Below the pieces are notes generated by a model. It made no database searches. It saw nothing but the letters and a program-made list of their open reading frames with translations, and had not been told where the DNA came from. A DNA stretch of 28,684 nt from CAYZEZ01 sp964477295 (lineage in GTDB: Bacteria > Bacteroidota > Bacteroidia > Bacteroidales > SM23-62): assembly GCA_964477295.1 (NCBI GenBank), contig CAYZEZ010000020.1, forward strand, positions 1-28,684, read 5' to 3'. Below are positions 1 through 8,672 of this stretch, in pieces. How positions within the stretch are numbered: the first letter of the stretch is position 1; the number at the start of each line of letters is the position of its first letter. The translations under genes and the position numbers were made by a program.

Positions 1-53
1 ATTAATTAGTAATTTAGTCTCAACACTTTATTCGATAATACAATTGCTCTGAA

Positions 54-365
54 ATGAATCTCCAACAAAACAGTGAAGATCCATTCCTTCGGAAAATTAT
101 CGGGATCATTCTTGACAACCTGGAGAACGATCAGTTCGGGGTATCAATGCTTGGCAGGGAAACAGGCATGAGCCGGTCTAACCTCCACCGGAAAGTCCGG
201 GCCCTCACAGGTAAATCAGTCAACCGGCTGATCTCCGAGACAAGACTGGAACACGCCAATTGCCTTTTATCCACTGCAGCAACAATTCAACGGGATAAGA
301 TAGCTGGCAACCTGAGATTCCTTTTATATATATTTATAGAAGTAAAACTTAAACAAATAATATGA
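54..365 (+). pseudogene. Truncated AraC-type HTH domain remnant
   Basis: Residues 4-73 match the first half of an AraC/XylS DNA-binding domain of the kind found at the C-terminus of Bacteroidota hybrid two-component or AraC regulators (DNLENDQFGVSMLGRETGMS, then RSNLHRKVRALTGKS and RLEHANCLL). After residue about 73 the family pattern stops: the second helix-turn-helix (SEIAYEVGF...YFSKCFK type) is missing and an unrelated tail follows. A stop codon in the same frame at 36-38 closes the frame upstream, so no sensor or receiver part is attached. The stop TGA overlaps the ATG of the next gene (ATGA, 362-365), which is probably chance. I read this as a decayed end of a regulator; a very short live protein is less likely. 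Confidence 0.6.
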
Positions 366-3364
366 CAGGTAAACTCTTCTATTTAAGCAGTCTGATAACC
401 TTTTTCTTCGTTATAACAGTAAGTGCCGGTTCTCAGGATCCCTATTTTCAGCAGGAAGTTAATTACACCATTCAGGTAAAACTGGATGACCATAATCACG
501 TACTTACTGCTTATGAGACCATTGAATATATTAACAATTCGCCCGACACCCTTGAATTTATCTACTTACACTTATGGCCTAATGCATATAAGAACACAAA
601 TACAGCGTTTGCAAAACAAGCCTTAGAGGATGGCAGTGGAAGTTTTTATTTTGCAGCTGAAAACAGGCGGGGTTATATTGATTCCCTTAACTTTCAGTCG
701 ATTGGAAGAACACTTACCTGGGAATTTCACAAGGAACATATCGATATCTGTAAGGTAATGCTCAATGAACCTTTGTTCCCTGGAGACAGTGTAATCATTT
801 CAACCCCGTTTAAAGTAAAGATCCCATGGAATTTTTCAAGACTTGGTCACAGGGAGCAATCTTACCAGATATCCCAGTGGTATCCAAAGCCGGCAGTATA
901 TGATCGTGAAGGCTGGCACGAAATGCCCTATCTTGATATGGGAGAATTCTATTCAGAATATGGCTCTTTTAATGTTGAAATCACACTGCCCCGCAATTAT
1001 GTAGTTGGTGCAACCGGGAACCTTCAGGATCCTGAAGAAATAGCATGGCTTGACAAAAAGGCTGAAGAAACTTCAAAGATTGAAGTTTTTGACTCAACTG
1101 ACATGACTTTCCCGGAATCTTCAAAGGAATTTAAAACACTGAAATATACAGAGTCAAACATTCATGATTTTGCATGGTTTGCTGATAAACGCTACCATGT
1201 CCTAAAGGATTCTGTTTACCTGGAAAATAGCGATCACTGGGTAACAACCTGGTCTATGTTTACAAATCAGGATGCCAGGATGTGGAAGAAATCTCCTGAA
1301 TACATTAAAGACGCCATATCCTATTATTCGAATTGGTATTACGACTATCCGTACAATCATTGCACCGCATTGACAGGTGGTTCAGGTGGAATGGAATATC
1401 CTACCATTACTTTAATCGGATCTGTCCCGTCAGATCTTTTACTGGAAGAAGTCATTATGCATGAGGTAGGACATAACTGGTTTTATGGTATCCTCGGGTT
1501 TAATGAACGGGCATACCCCTATCTCGATGAAGGATTAAATACCTTCAGTGAATCCAGGTATATGAACACCAAATACAAAAAGCAGAAAATGTTATATGAA
1601 GAAGCAGCCATTAAGAAAAAGATCGCGACGCTCGTAAATATTGATGACATCCCGTATGATGAACTCTCCTGGATTGTAACAACAATATTATCCAGGCTGA
1701 ATAATGACCAGCCAATTAACCTGCACAGCGAGAAATATACCTCTATGAATTATGGATTAGTGTATTATAAATCAGCGATATCCTATTACTATCTGATGCA
1801 TGCCATGGGAGAGGATATCTTTAACAGGGCGATGCAGGATTTTTTTGATCAATGGAAATTCAAGCATCCGGGGCCAGATGATTTTCAAGCAGCATTAGAA
1901 GACTATTCCAAAATGGATTTAAACTGGTTCTTTAATGAACTGGTATCGTCAACCAAGAAGATCGATTATAAAGTTTGCTCTGCGAAATCAGGAAAAATAA
2001 AAGTGCGCAATACTGGTCAGATCAACTCGCCCGTATCAATAACCGGTTATTCAGGAAATAATCCCAAATACCAGTTTCTGGTTCCGGGATTCGCAAAATC
2101 GAAATGGATTGATTTGCCAGAAGGCAAGGTCGATAAAATTGTAATTAACGATATTGAAATACCGGAATTAAATAAAAAGAATAACAGCATTAAAACATCC
2201 GGGATAGCAAAACGGCTTTTGCCACTTGAGATCTATCCTGTCCAGGTTGTTGAAAAGGAAGACAAAATGCAAGTCGGTCTTTTACCCGCTATGGGATGGA
2301 ATTATTACAACAAATTCATGTTGGGGGCAATATTTTATAATCCGATAATCCCGGCTCAAAAAATTGAATACCAGCTGGTACCAATGTATGCCTTTGGCAA
2401 CAAGAATCTATCAGGATCAGGAAATATAACCTTACATACTTTCCCTGCGAAGACTCTTTTTGAAAGAGTTGACTTTTCGTTATCCGCAAAACGTTTTGGG
2501 TATGGAATCGACAAAGATGATAATTATAACAAGCTCAGAGCTGAAGCAAAAATGATCATTAAAAAGAAAGAAGCCAGAAGCCCGGTTTCGCAAAGTCTCA
2601 GGCTAAGCTATACCGGGGCCAGCGATATAATTGATATATTATCAGACAGAACAAACCAGAGCACAACTATAGACTTCATAAACTTTTTCAATGCAGATTA
2701 TAACTTAATGAAAAGGAGCAGGCTGAGACCATACAGTTTGACTTTATCTGCTGAAGCAAGTGAATATTCAGTCAAAGCAAGTGGAGAGTTCCATTTTTCA
2801 GTACTCAATCGAAGGAATAAAGAAGCATTCAGGTTGAGAGCCTTTGCCGGGGCTTTTCTTGACCCACCTGATAATCCGGTACATGCATTCAGACTATCCG
2901 GGACTTCCGGATATACCGATTATACATATGATTATCTGTTCTTTGGACGCTTTGAGGAATATGGGGTTAATAATGCTCAACAGTTTTTTTCACAACAGTT
3001 TATAAGAAATGAAGGAGGATTTGCAAGTTATAGTCCTCTGGTTGCCAGAAACTGGATTATTTCTGTCAGCGGTGAAATAAAAATCCCGAGAATACCTGCT
3101 CACATATTTTTAAACCTTGCAGGTTTAGGAGATCCGGATGATCTTGTATTACCTGCAGAAACCAGGGAGGCAGAAAAGCTTGCTTATGAAACTGGGCTAT
3201 ACCTGGAAATATCGAAATTTGCACACATATATTTCCCCATTCTTTTTTTAAAAGATATTGGAGACAGCCTGGATCATCTGACCGGGAACTACTGGCAGAA
3301 GATCAGATTTAGTATCCTTCTTAAAGATTTGAATCCCAGAAAAATTCGGGATCAAATACTTTAG
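362..3364 (+). CDS. Secreted M1 family metallopeptidase with C-terminal barrel-like domain
   Basis: A zinc aminopeptidase of the M1 (gluzincin) family. Visible are the substrate-binding GGMEY at residues 342-346, the zinc site HEVGH at 367-371 and the third ligand E390 (HExxH-X18-E), so the active site is intact. Residues 1-22 are a hydrophobic signal peptide, so the protein is exported. The peptidase part occupies about residues 25-600. The remaining 340 or so residues are rich in alternating polar/hydrophobic stretches and aromatic residues with no long hydrophobic helix, which looks like a membrane beta-barrel; that part is inference. Total length is 1000 residues, longer than a minimal M1 enzyme. 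The stop is TAG. It is monocistronic: the next gene converges from the other strand. Peptide substrate is unknown. Confidence 0.88.
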   Translation: MTGKLFYLSSLITFFFVITVSAGSQDPYFQQEVNYTIQVKLDDHNHVLTAYETIEYINNSPDTLEFIYLHLWPNAYKNTNTAFAKQALEDGSGSFYFAAENRRGYIDSLNFQSIGRTLTWEFHKEHIDICKVMLNEPLFPGDSVIISTPFKVKIPWNFSRLGHREQSYQISQWYPKPAVYDREGWHEMPYLDMGEFYSEYGSFNVEITLPRNYVVGATGNLQDPEEIAWLDKKAEETSKIEVFDSTDMTFPESSKEFKTLKYTESNIHDFAWFADKRYHVLKDSVYLENSDHWVTTWSMFTNQDARMWKKSPEYIKDAISYYSNWYYDYPYNHCTALTGGSGGMEYPTITLIGSVPSDLLLEEVIMHEVGHNWFYGILGFNERAYPYLDEGLNTFSESRYMNTKYKKQKMLYEEAAIKKKIATLVNIDDIPYDELSWIVTTILSRLNNDQPINLHSEKYTSMNYGLVYYKSAISYYYLMHAMGEDIFNRAMQDFFDQWKFKHPGPDDFQAALEDYSKMDLNWFFNELVSSTKKIDYKVCSAKSGKIKVRNTGQINSPVSITGYSGNNPKYQFLVPGFAKSKWIDLPEGKVDKIVINDIEIPELNKKNNSIKTSGIAKRLLPLEIYPVQVVEKEDKMQVGLLPAMGWNYYNKFMLGAIFYNPIIPAQKIEYQLVPMYAFGNKNLSGSGNITLHTFPAKTLFERVDFSLSAKRFGYGIDKDDNYNKLRAEAKMIIKKKEARSPVSQSLRLSYTGASDIIDILSDRTNQSTTIDFINFFNADYNLMKRSRLRPYSLTLSAEASEYSVKASGEFHFSVLNRRNKEAFRLRAFAGAFLDPPDNPVHAFRLSGTSGYTDYTYDYLFFGRFEEYGVNNAQQFFSQQFIRNEGGFASYSPLVARNWIISVSGEIKIPRIPAHIFLNLAGLGDPDDLVLPAETREAEKLAYETGLYLEISKFAHIYFPILFLKDIGDSLDHLTGNYWQKIRFSILLKDLNPRKIRDQIL

Positions 3365-3451
3365 TCCCGGCTACTATATGAGCAAGATCATTATCTTCCT
3401 GTTTTATACTGTAGCACAATATAAAGGAAGGAGGTCGGCCACTGCTCCTGA

Positions 3452-4819
3452 TTAAAAGAGATACTTCAGTTTAAAAATAAACATATCGTAGTTCTTCATG
3501 TTGGCAAATAAGTTATCGCCTTTGCCTTCAAAGAATACAGAAGACAATGAAATTTGAGTATTGACAGTGGCCTGATAAATTATTTCCGGCATATAGGCAA
3601 GGGCATAATTCTTTTTGATATCCTTCCAGTCGGTCACAATGAAAGCCCCACTCAGGGGGGCAATTTTCAGTTTGTCGTTGAAGAAACCCTTATCATACCT
3701 GATGAAAAAATAATCGTTCAGGGCATCAGATCCTCTTTCATGAATGAAACCATGTATGTATTGAAGATTCAGGTAAGATCCATCTGTAAAATGATAATCA
3801 CCACCTGTTACGAATTTAATAAAGGGCTTTGCCTCCAGGATTACTGAATCCACAATGACCGGTTCAGGTGACATCGGGAAAAGGGCTGAGAGATCGTTGC
3901 TCATGATGACATCCTCTTCCGGGATAAATATGGCAGCCTCTGCCCAGAAACCTATCCCCGCAATACTTGTGGCCAGGTCGGCACCAATGATATGATTTTT
4001 TGCATAAGACAGATGGGCATTAATATTGATTCCTCCCTGGGCATTTACCGGAATAAATGTAATTCCTGTATTGAAGGGTAAACCATCCCAGCCATAAACA
4101 TAACTTACTGAAAAATCAATCCCTCCGGTGAAACCTTTAAATCTCAATCCTGCTGTTGCGCTTTTCCCTACATTGTAGTCCGGCATGTGCAGCGTATCAG
4201 TATATTGCTCCAGGACCATCCCCGGGGGCATTTCCATTTCAGCATTCAATGATCCTGCAAAAAGGCCAAAGGGTAAATTAGCAGGCTGAAAGAATGGGAC
4301 ATATACACCCTGTAACGAAAAATCGTTGTTCAAATAATACTGCAGGGTTATTGCATCAGAACCACGGTGACGGCCAAAATCCAGGATGTCTTCCAGGTCA
4401 TAGGGATTGAGGTTATCCGTTGGATTGATTACATCGGCGGTACCCCAGGCAATGCGCTGACGTCCAATGGTAACATCCAGATTTTTTGAGAGAAAACCGT
4501 ATAGTTGAACATATGCTTCCCTGATCTCAAGGTTATAGGGATCTATGATTCCTTTGTTATAAAGATCGCCGGAGGAGACAATACCTGGTAATCCAATATT
4601 CCGGAGCCAGACCTCACTGTAGAATTTTGAATTACCCTTGATTTTTTTATCCAGTTTGACAGTAAGGCGATTTTCGTTCCACGCCCAGGGATTTTTTTCC
4701 TGAAACAGGAAGCGTTGATCGGTCATCAATCCCCCTGACAGTTTTAACGGGCTATCCTGGGCATGTATATGTCCCAGGGAAGCCAGAACCAATAACAGAG
4801 ATATCCTGATTTTATTCAT
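3452..4819 (-). CDS. Outer-membrane beta-barrel protein (DUF1302/porin-like) of the export operon
   Basis: A 455-residue protein with a signal peptide (residues 1-20, cleavage after HIHA). The rest is a series of alternating beta-strand-like segments ending in an aromatic residue (KLKYLF), the usual C-terminal signature of outer-membrane barrels. The segment GRQRIAWGTADVINPTDNLN (about residues 119-138) resembles the conserved R..WG patch of DUF1302/alginate-export type barrels; I assign this only as a resemblance. It is the last gene of the operon, 13 bases after the LolA-like gene. In Gammaproteobacteria a DUF1302 barrel, a LolA-fold DUF1329 protein and an RND protein also sit together, so a role as outer-membrane exit or acceptor for the same cargo is likely but inferred. 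Confidence 0.75.
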   Translation of the reverse strand: MNKIRISLLLVLASLGHIHAQDSPLKLSGGLMTDQRFLFQEKNPWAWNENRLTVKLDKKIKGNSKFYSEVWLRNIGLPGIVSSGDLYNKGIIDPYNLEIREAYVQLYGFLSKNLDVTIGRQRIAWGTADVINPTDNLNPYDLEDILDFGRHRGSDAITLQYYLNNDFSLQGVYVPFFQPANLPFGLFAGSLNAEMEMPPGMVLEQYTDTLHMPDYNVGKSATAGLRFKGFTGGIDFSVSYVYGWDGLPFNTGITFIPVNAQGGININAHLSYAKNHIIGADLATSIAGIGFWAEAAIFIPEEDVIMSNDLSALFPMSPEPVIVDSVILEAKPFIKFVTGGDYHFTDGSYLNLQYIHGFIHERGSDALNDYFFIRYDKGFFNDKLKIAPLSGAFIVTDWKDIKKNYALAYMPEIIYQATVNTQISLSSVFFEGKGDNLFANMKNYDMFIFKLKYLF

Positions 4820-4832
4820 ATCTGATGTAAAA

Positions 4833-5567
4833 TTATTGTTTTAGTTTTCTTACTGTAAATTCATCATCAGATAAGCCGGTGTCGTATTTTACATCCGACA
4901 TTCGCATTTTCGTTTTATGGTTTTTCTTCAGGTTTGTCATTTCAATTTCTGTAGCGCTCCAGTATTTTCCGGCTTTCTCAAAGGTGTATTTTGCTTCTTT
5001 AATCTTTGTATTGCCCTTATCATAATACTCCATCAATTCCGGGTAATAATTTGATTGATTGATATGTGCAATAATTTTGGAGTAGTCAGACTGCCCCTTT
5101 GGTATCAGTTCCAGGACAAATACACTTCCTTCGGTTTTTACCAGTTTCGGTGTGAATTTATCAGAATAAGGTTTTGGTTCCATATCATCATATGAAAAAT
5201 CGGTGCCTGCAAAATTCTGGTTCTTCACACTGCCCGCAATACGACGTTCTTTCCCAAATGCCGGCAAGTACATGTACATGATATCATCCGGCAATGCCAG
5301 AACGGCTATTCCTGCCTGGGATGCCGGTGAGGTGAATCGCAGGATGCGTTTATCTGTGCCTTTTTGCATGATATTCGCCTCGCGGGTCTCCTGTTTACCA
5401 TTTCTGTCAATCAGGATGATTGTATGTGTTCCGGTCATGTCTGCAGGTGCATACAATACATGATCCATTTTCTCTAATATGGTGCCGGCATCCTGTGCAT
5501 TTGCGCGGAATAGACCACCTGCAAATACAAGAATAATCAGGGCCATGGAATAAATTTTAATTTTCAT
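4833..5567 (-). CDS. LolA-like periplasmic carrier (outer membrane lipoprotein-sorting protein family)
   Basis: A 244-residue exported protein with a signal peptide (about residues 1-24, ending FRANA). The mature part fits the LolA-like fold of the 'outer membrane lipoprotein-sorting protein' family (pfam17131 type): the strand pairs THTIILIDRNGKQETREANI and DKRILRFTSPASQAGIAVL, the DIMYMYLPAFGKERRIAG segment and the NFAGTDFSYDDM segment are typical. Such proteins are thought to carry a hydrophobic ligand across the periplasm. It lies 25 bases after the MMPL exporter and 13 bases before the barrel, so all three are probably one transcript. It is not the housekeeping LolA by context, because its partner is an MMPL exporter and not LolCDE. 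Confidence 0.85.
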   Translation of the reverse strand: MKIKIYSMALIILVFAGGLFRANAQDAGTILEKMDHVLYAPADMTGTHTIILIDRNGKQETREANIMQKGTDKRILRFTSPASQAGIAVLALPDDIMYMYLPAFGKERRIAGSVKNQNFAGTDFSYDDMEPKPYSDKFTPKLVKTEGSVFVLELIPKGQSDYSKIIAHINQSNYYPELMEYYDKGNTKIKEAKYTFEKAGKYWSATEIEMTNLKKNHKTKMRMSDVKYDTGLSDDEFTVRKLKQ

Positions 5568-5592
5568 ATGTGTATGTTTTAATGGTTATAGC

Positions 5593-7848
5593 TTATTTTT
5601 CAGTGATTACACGCTTTCTGTTGGCCAGGATGAAAATCACCGGCAATAGTGTAAGTGCCCCCAGGCCAGAGGCAATCATGCTTATTGCAATCAGCAGACC
5701 GAAATTCCGGATGGGTAGTAAATGTGCAAAATACAATACCAGGAAACCTGCGGCCACCGAGGCAACATTGATAATAACAGCCTTTCCTTTCGTCAGGATG
5801 GTTGCTTCAATAGCTTGCTCAACATTACCGTGATGATTCAAATGCGTATTAAATCCGGTGATCACATGTATGGAGTAATCGATCCCAATACCCAGGGCAA
5901 TACTTCCCACAAGTACAGTTGCTATATCCAGGGGAATACCTGTAAAGCCCATAAAACCCAGCAACAATAGTACGGTAGCAATAATAGGGATCGTAGCGTA
6001 CACCCCTTTCAAAAAGGAACGCAAGATAAGGGCTATAATAAGCAGAACCATAACAATGGCAATGATCAGGCTGCTGTACTGGCTTTTTACCAGGCTGTCA
6101 TTCAGTTTAACATAGAGCGGAGGGATGCCTGTAAAATTTATTTTATAGAAATCACTCTGGTTTTCATCGATAAACCGGTTCATTTTATCTGTAAAGGCTT
6201 TTATGCTTTCGGACTTAATGGTGGCAAATTTGGACTGGATAATCCCCTTATCAAGGTCATCTGAAACCAGTTGCTGCATCACATCCTGGCCATCAAGAAG
6301 AAACCATAGTTGTTCAATCTTGGCTTTCTCATCAGGTATCTTTTCCCCTTCTCCCATGGCATCATTCATTTGCTCAACCAGGTCGGCCACCGATTGTGCA
6401 GAGGTGATGTTCGGATCCTCTCTCATGAATTCTTGCGTTCTGATCATCATTTTCAAAACTTGCGGTTCCTGCATGTCCCCTTCAAACTCAACGAAAACAG
6501 GCAATGATCCGCCGAACTTCTTTTGCATGACATCTTCTGCAACCCTGATAGGATTATCTTTCTTAAAATACTCAGTTATATTTACGCTCGTCCTTATAAG
6601 AAATATACCGCCTATGCTCAGTAACAGAATGATAGCCCAAACCGTTAGCACAGATCCGGGGCGTTTCAAAAGAAGGTTTGCTATGGGTTGAAGAACATGG
6701 CTGGTCAGGTGCCTGTTCCTGTCTGCATTTTCTTTAGCCGGTGTCTTTCTGTGCATAGATAACACGGAAATGAATGCCGGAACAAAAAGTAAGGACAGGA
6801 GCAATGCAATAAGGATTCCGATGGCACTGTAAATTCCAAATTCCCTGATCATGGTTAGGTAGGCTCCAAAAACAAAGGAGATAAATCCAATGGCCGTTGT
6901 CAATGCGGCCAGGAATACAGGAATTATGGTAGAGGCCATCGCCTTGACCATGGCCTGCTTTCTGTCTTTATCGGTATTCTGATTAATGCTGTTTAATACA
7001 TGGATGGTATACGCGCTTCCAATAGCGAGTAATATGACTGGCATAAAATTCGTGGTAATTGTGATTTCAATGCCAGCCATAGCCATAATACCAAACGTCC
7101 AGATAACAGTAATACCTGCAGTGAGTAAGGGTAAAAACATTCCGCGAAGCGACTTGAAACTGAGTAATAGAATTAAAGCGATAATTACAAAACAGATAGG
7201 TATGAGCCAGATCATATCCGACACGAGTAAATCAGTAATGTCGTTTAACATGAAAGGTAATCCGCCATAATAGATGGTCTCGGGTAAATTCAATGACTCA
7301 ATAATGGCTTTGATACATGTTGCGATTTCCTGCCTGTCAACATCAGGAAGCAACGTAAAAAGAATGACTGCTGCTGTGCCATCTTCAGACACAATGGTTC
7401 CTTTATACATCTCTTTAGAGAACACATAATTTCTGAGGCTATCCAATTCTGAGGGTTCGTCAGGCAGATCGTACTCGTCTACCAATTTCCCGATCTCAAT
7501 CCCCCAATCCGAGCTTTTAATATCCATGATATCCGTAATGCTTGTGACGGTGGATATTCCGCCGGTGATTTTGAGGCTATCTGTGATCTGACTTATGTGC
7601 TCCAATACTTCAATGGTAAATACATCATCCGTTTCCAGGACAATCATCCCGATGTCGTTTCCGCCGAATTGGGTACCAATGCTTTTATACAAATGCCCTG
7701 TTGGGTCATCATCCGGCAGTGTACTAAGAATGTCGGAATTGATCTTGATATCCCTGATCTGATAGCCGAACAAAAGAGTAAGTCCTAAAACACTGCCAAC
7801 GATGAGCCACTTAAACCTGATGATATTCTGTGCCAGTTTTTCCACCAA
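5593..7848 (-). CDS. RND/MMPL family transporter
   Basis: A 751-residue inner-membrane protein with the duplicated RND plan: helix 1 at about residues 12-30, a periplasmic domain, helices 2-6 (about 212-370), helix 7 (about 400-420), a second periplasmic domain and helices 8-12 (about 590-745). The second half keeps the proton-relay type motif GIGIDYSIH in helix 10; the matching place in helix 4 reads AIGSAYTIH and lacks the Asp. It belongs to the MMPL/HpnN-like branch that moves lipids and hydrophobic molecules. No membrane-fusion protein is nearby; the LolA-like protein may take that place. No ATG is available: a TAA stop in frame precedes TTG at 7848, and GTG follows at 7845, so translation starts at one of these. 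It is the first gene of the operon. Confidence 0.9.
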   Translation of the reverse strand: MVEKLAQNIIRFKWLIVGSVLGLTLLFGYQIRDIKINSDILSTLPDDDPTGHLYKSIGTQFGGNDIGMIVLETDDVFTIEVLEHISQITDSLKITGGISTVTSITDIMDIKSSDWGIEIGKLVDEYDLPDEPSELDSLRNYVFSKEMYKGTIVSEDGTAAVILFTLLPDVDRQEIATCIKAIIESLNLPETIYYGGLPFMLNDITDLLVSDMIWLIPICFVIIALILLLSFKSLRGMFLPLLTAGITVIWTFGIMAMAGIEITITTNFMPVILLAIGSAYTIHVLNSINQNTDKDRKQAMVKAMASTIIPVFLAALTTAIGFISFVFGAYLTMIREFGIYSAIGILIALLLSLLFVPAFISVLSMHRKTPAKENADRNRHLTSHVLQPIANLLLKRPGSVLTVWAIILLLSIGGIFLIRTSVNITEYFKKDNPIRVAEDVMQKKFGGSLPVFVEFEGDMQEPQVLKMMIRTQEFMREDPNITSAQSVADLVEQMNDAMGEGEKIPDEKAKIEQLWFLLDGQDVMQQLVSDDLDKGIIQSKFATIKSESIKAFTDKMNRFIDENQSDFYKINFTGIPPLYVKLNDSLVKSQYSSLIIAIVMVLLIIALILRSFLKGVYATIPIIATVLLLLGFMGFTGIPLDIATVLVGSIALGIGIDYSIHVITGFNTHLNHHGNVEQAIEATILTKGKAVIINVASVAAGFLVLYFAHLLPIRNFGLLIAISMIASGLGALTLLPVIFILANRKRVITEK

Positions 7849-7854
7849 TTAAAA

Positions 7855-7879
7855 TTGACTGATTTAGTTCTGTAGTCAA
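7855..7879. promoter_or_regulatory. Operator copy 1 (TTGAC-N15-GTCAA), exporter operon
   Basis: Perfect 5-base arms TTGAC (7855-7859) and GTCAA (7875-7879) separated by 15 bases, extending to 6-base arms TTGACT/AGTCAA. It starts 6 bases upstream of the MMPL start codon and ends 3 bases from the -7 box at 7882-7889, so a bound protein would cover the predicted transcription start. The same arms and spacing occur at 7903-7927 and 8539-8563. Binding by the neighbouring TetR protein is inferred. Confidence 0.8.
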
Positions 7880-7881
7880 TG

Positions 7882-7889
7882 CAAATATA
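7882..7889 (-). promoter_or_regulatory. Bacteroidota -7 box of the exporter operon promoter
   Basis: On the minus strand the bases read TATATTTG, matching the Bacteroidota -7 consensus TAnnTTTG. Transcription would start near 7876, giving a leader of about 30 bases before the MMPL start. I do not see a clear TTTG -33 element at the usual distance; operator copy 2 lies in that region instead. Confidence 0.55.
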
Positions 7890-7902
7890 TAAAAAATATG
7901 AT

Positions 7903-7927
7903 TTGACCTAATATGTTTTATAGTCAA
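7903..7927. promoter_or_regulatory. Operator copy 2 (TTGAC-N15-GTCAA), upstream side of exporter promoter
   Basis: Arms TTGAC (7903-7907) and GTCAA (7923-7927) with exactly 15 bases between, as in copies 1 and 3. Its centre (7915) is 48 bases from the centre of copy 1 (7867). It lies between the tetR stop and the -7 box of the exporter promoter, about where the -33 region would be. Confidence 0.75.
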
Positions 7928-7944
7928 TATTAATTAAAAAAATA

Positions 7945-8532
7945 TTACGATTTGGAAGGTATGCTTAAACTATCGGTAATCATATTGATAAGATCATGCA
8001 GCGTATTCTCATATTCGCTATACTTATCCTGAAGAAACAGAGGTATTTCTATGCTTGTAATGATCATCATCGCGACATCGACAGTAGGACCAATATTCCT
8101 GACATTCAAATATCCTTCCTCATTTCCTTTTTCTATTATGAGGGTAAGCTGGGTTTGTTCAAAGGCCTCGAAGTCATCTCTAACATCCTTGACAAAATGA
8201 TATCTTTCAAAAAAATCAGCCTTAAGGGTTTCATGATAGTTAACGGCCTTGTTCAAGAGCCTGAAACGGGTTAGCATATAGTCCGTAAGTATTGTTAACG
8301 AATTATTGTTGCTATTCACAATTTTTAAAAGTGCTGCTTTCAGTGTACCCAACTCCTGTTTTAACACCTCATTAAAAAGCTCTTCTTTACTTTTAAAATA
8401 ATAATAGAGCACACCCTTTGCTTTATGGATATTTTTAGCGATCTCATCCATCGTGGTCTTATGAAAACCGTACCTGGAGAAATACTTTGTTGCAGATTCA
8501 ATAATCTGCTTCTTGACATCAATTTCCGGCAT
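7945..8532 (-). CDS. TetR/AcrR family transcriptional regulator
   Basis: A 195-residue repressor-type protein. Residues about 8-55 form the TetR DNA-binding domain, with the typical YFSRYGFHKTTMDEIAKN helix-turn-helix entry and the KGVLYYYFKSKEELFNEVL recognition region. The remainder is the helical ligand-binding and dimer domain, too variable to name a ligand. It sits directly upstream of, and in the same direction as, the MMPL-LolA-barrel genes, 96 bases away. It has its own promoter (8561-8592) overlapped by one copy of the TTGAC-N15-GTCAA repeat, and two further copies stand before the MMPL gene, so it probably represses itself and the exporter operon until an inducer, possibly the exported compound, binds. 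Confidence 0.92.
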   Translation of the reverse strand: MPEIDVKKQIIESATKYFSRYGFHKTTMDEIAKNIHKAKGVLYYYFKSKEELFNEVLKQELGTLKAALLKIVNSNNNSLTILTDYMLTRFRLLNKAVNYHETLKADFFERYHFVKDVRDDFEAFEQTQLTLIIEKGNEEGYLNVRNIGPTVDVAMMIITSIEIPLFLQDKYSEYENTLHDLINMITDSLSIPSKS

Positions 8533-8538
8533 AGAAAT

Positions 8539-8563
8539 TTGACTATTGAGATTTATAAGTCAA
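8539..8563. promoter_or_regulatory. Operator copy 3 (TTGAC-N15-GTCAA) at the tetR promoter
   Basis: Arms TTGAC (8539-8543) and GTCAA (8559-8563) with exactly 15 bases between; the arms extend to TTGACT/AGTCAA. It lies 7 bases upstream of the tetR ATG and overlaps the last 3 bases of the -7 box, a placement almost identical to copy 1 at the exporter gene. This supports autoregulation by TetR. Confidence 0.8.
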
Positions 8564-8592
8564 AAATAGCGCTTACTGCTCAATCGACAAAA
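8561..8592 (-). promoter_or_regulatory. tetR promoter (-33 TTTTG, -7 TATTTTTG)
   Basis: On the minus strand TTTTG (8592-8588) is followed after 19 bases by TATTTTTG (8568-8561), matching both elements of the Bacteroidota housekeeping promoter (TTTG ... TAnnTTTG). The start of transcription would fall near 8555, inside operator copy 3 and about 23 bases before the ATG. This is the most complete promoter in the window. Confidence 0.7.
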
Positions 8593-8672
8593 GGTATAAT
8601 ACAGAAATTTAAATATGTAGATAGGGATATTCATAATTGTTGCAAAACTCTTTGAGGTGATTCATTGATGTT

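Noticed and set aside
3365..3451. Possible bidirectional terminator between the M1 peptidase and the barrel gene
   Set aside because: Only a 5-base AGGAG/CTCCT pairing with an 11-base loop and no T-run; too weak to call.
6203..6691. Open frame of 162 codons on the plus strand inside the MMPL gene
   Set aside because: It is the antisense of a strongly conserved RND protein and shows no domain or plausible start context.
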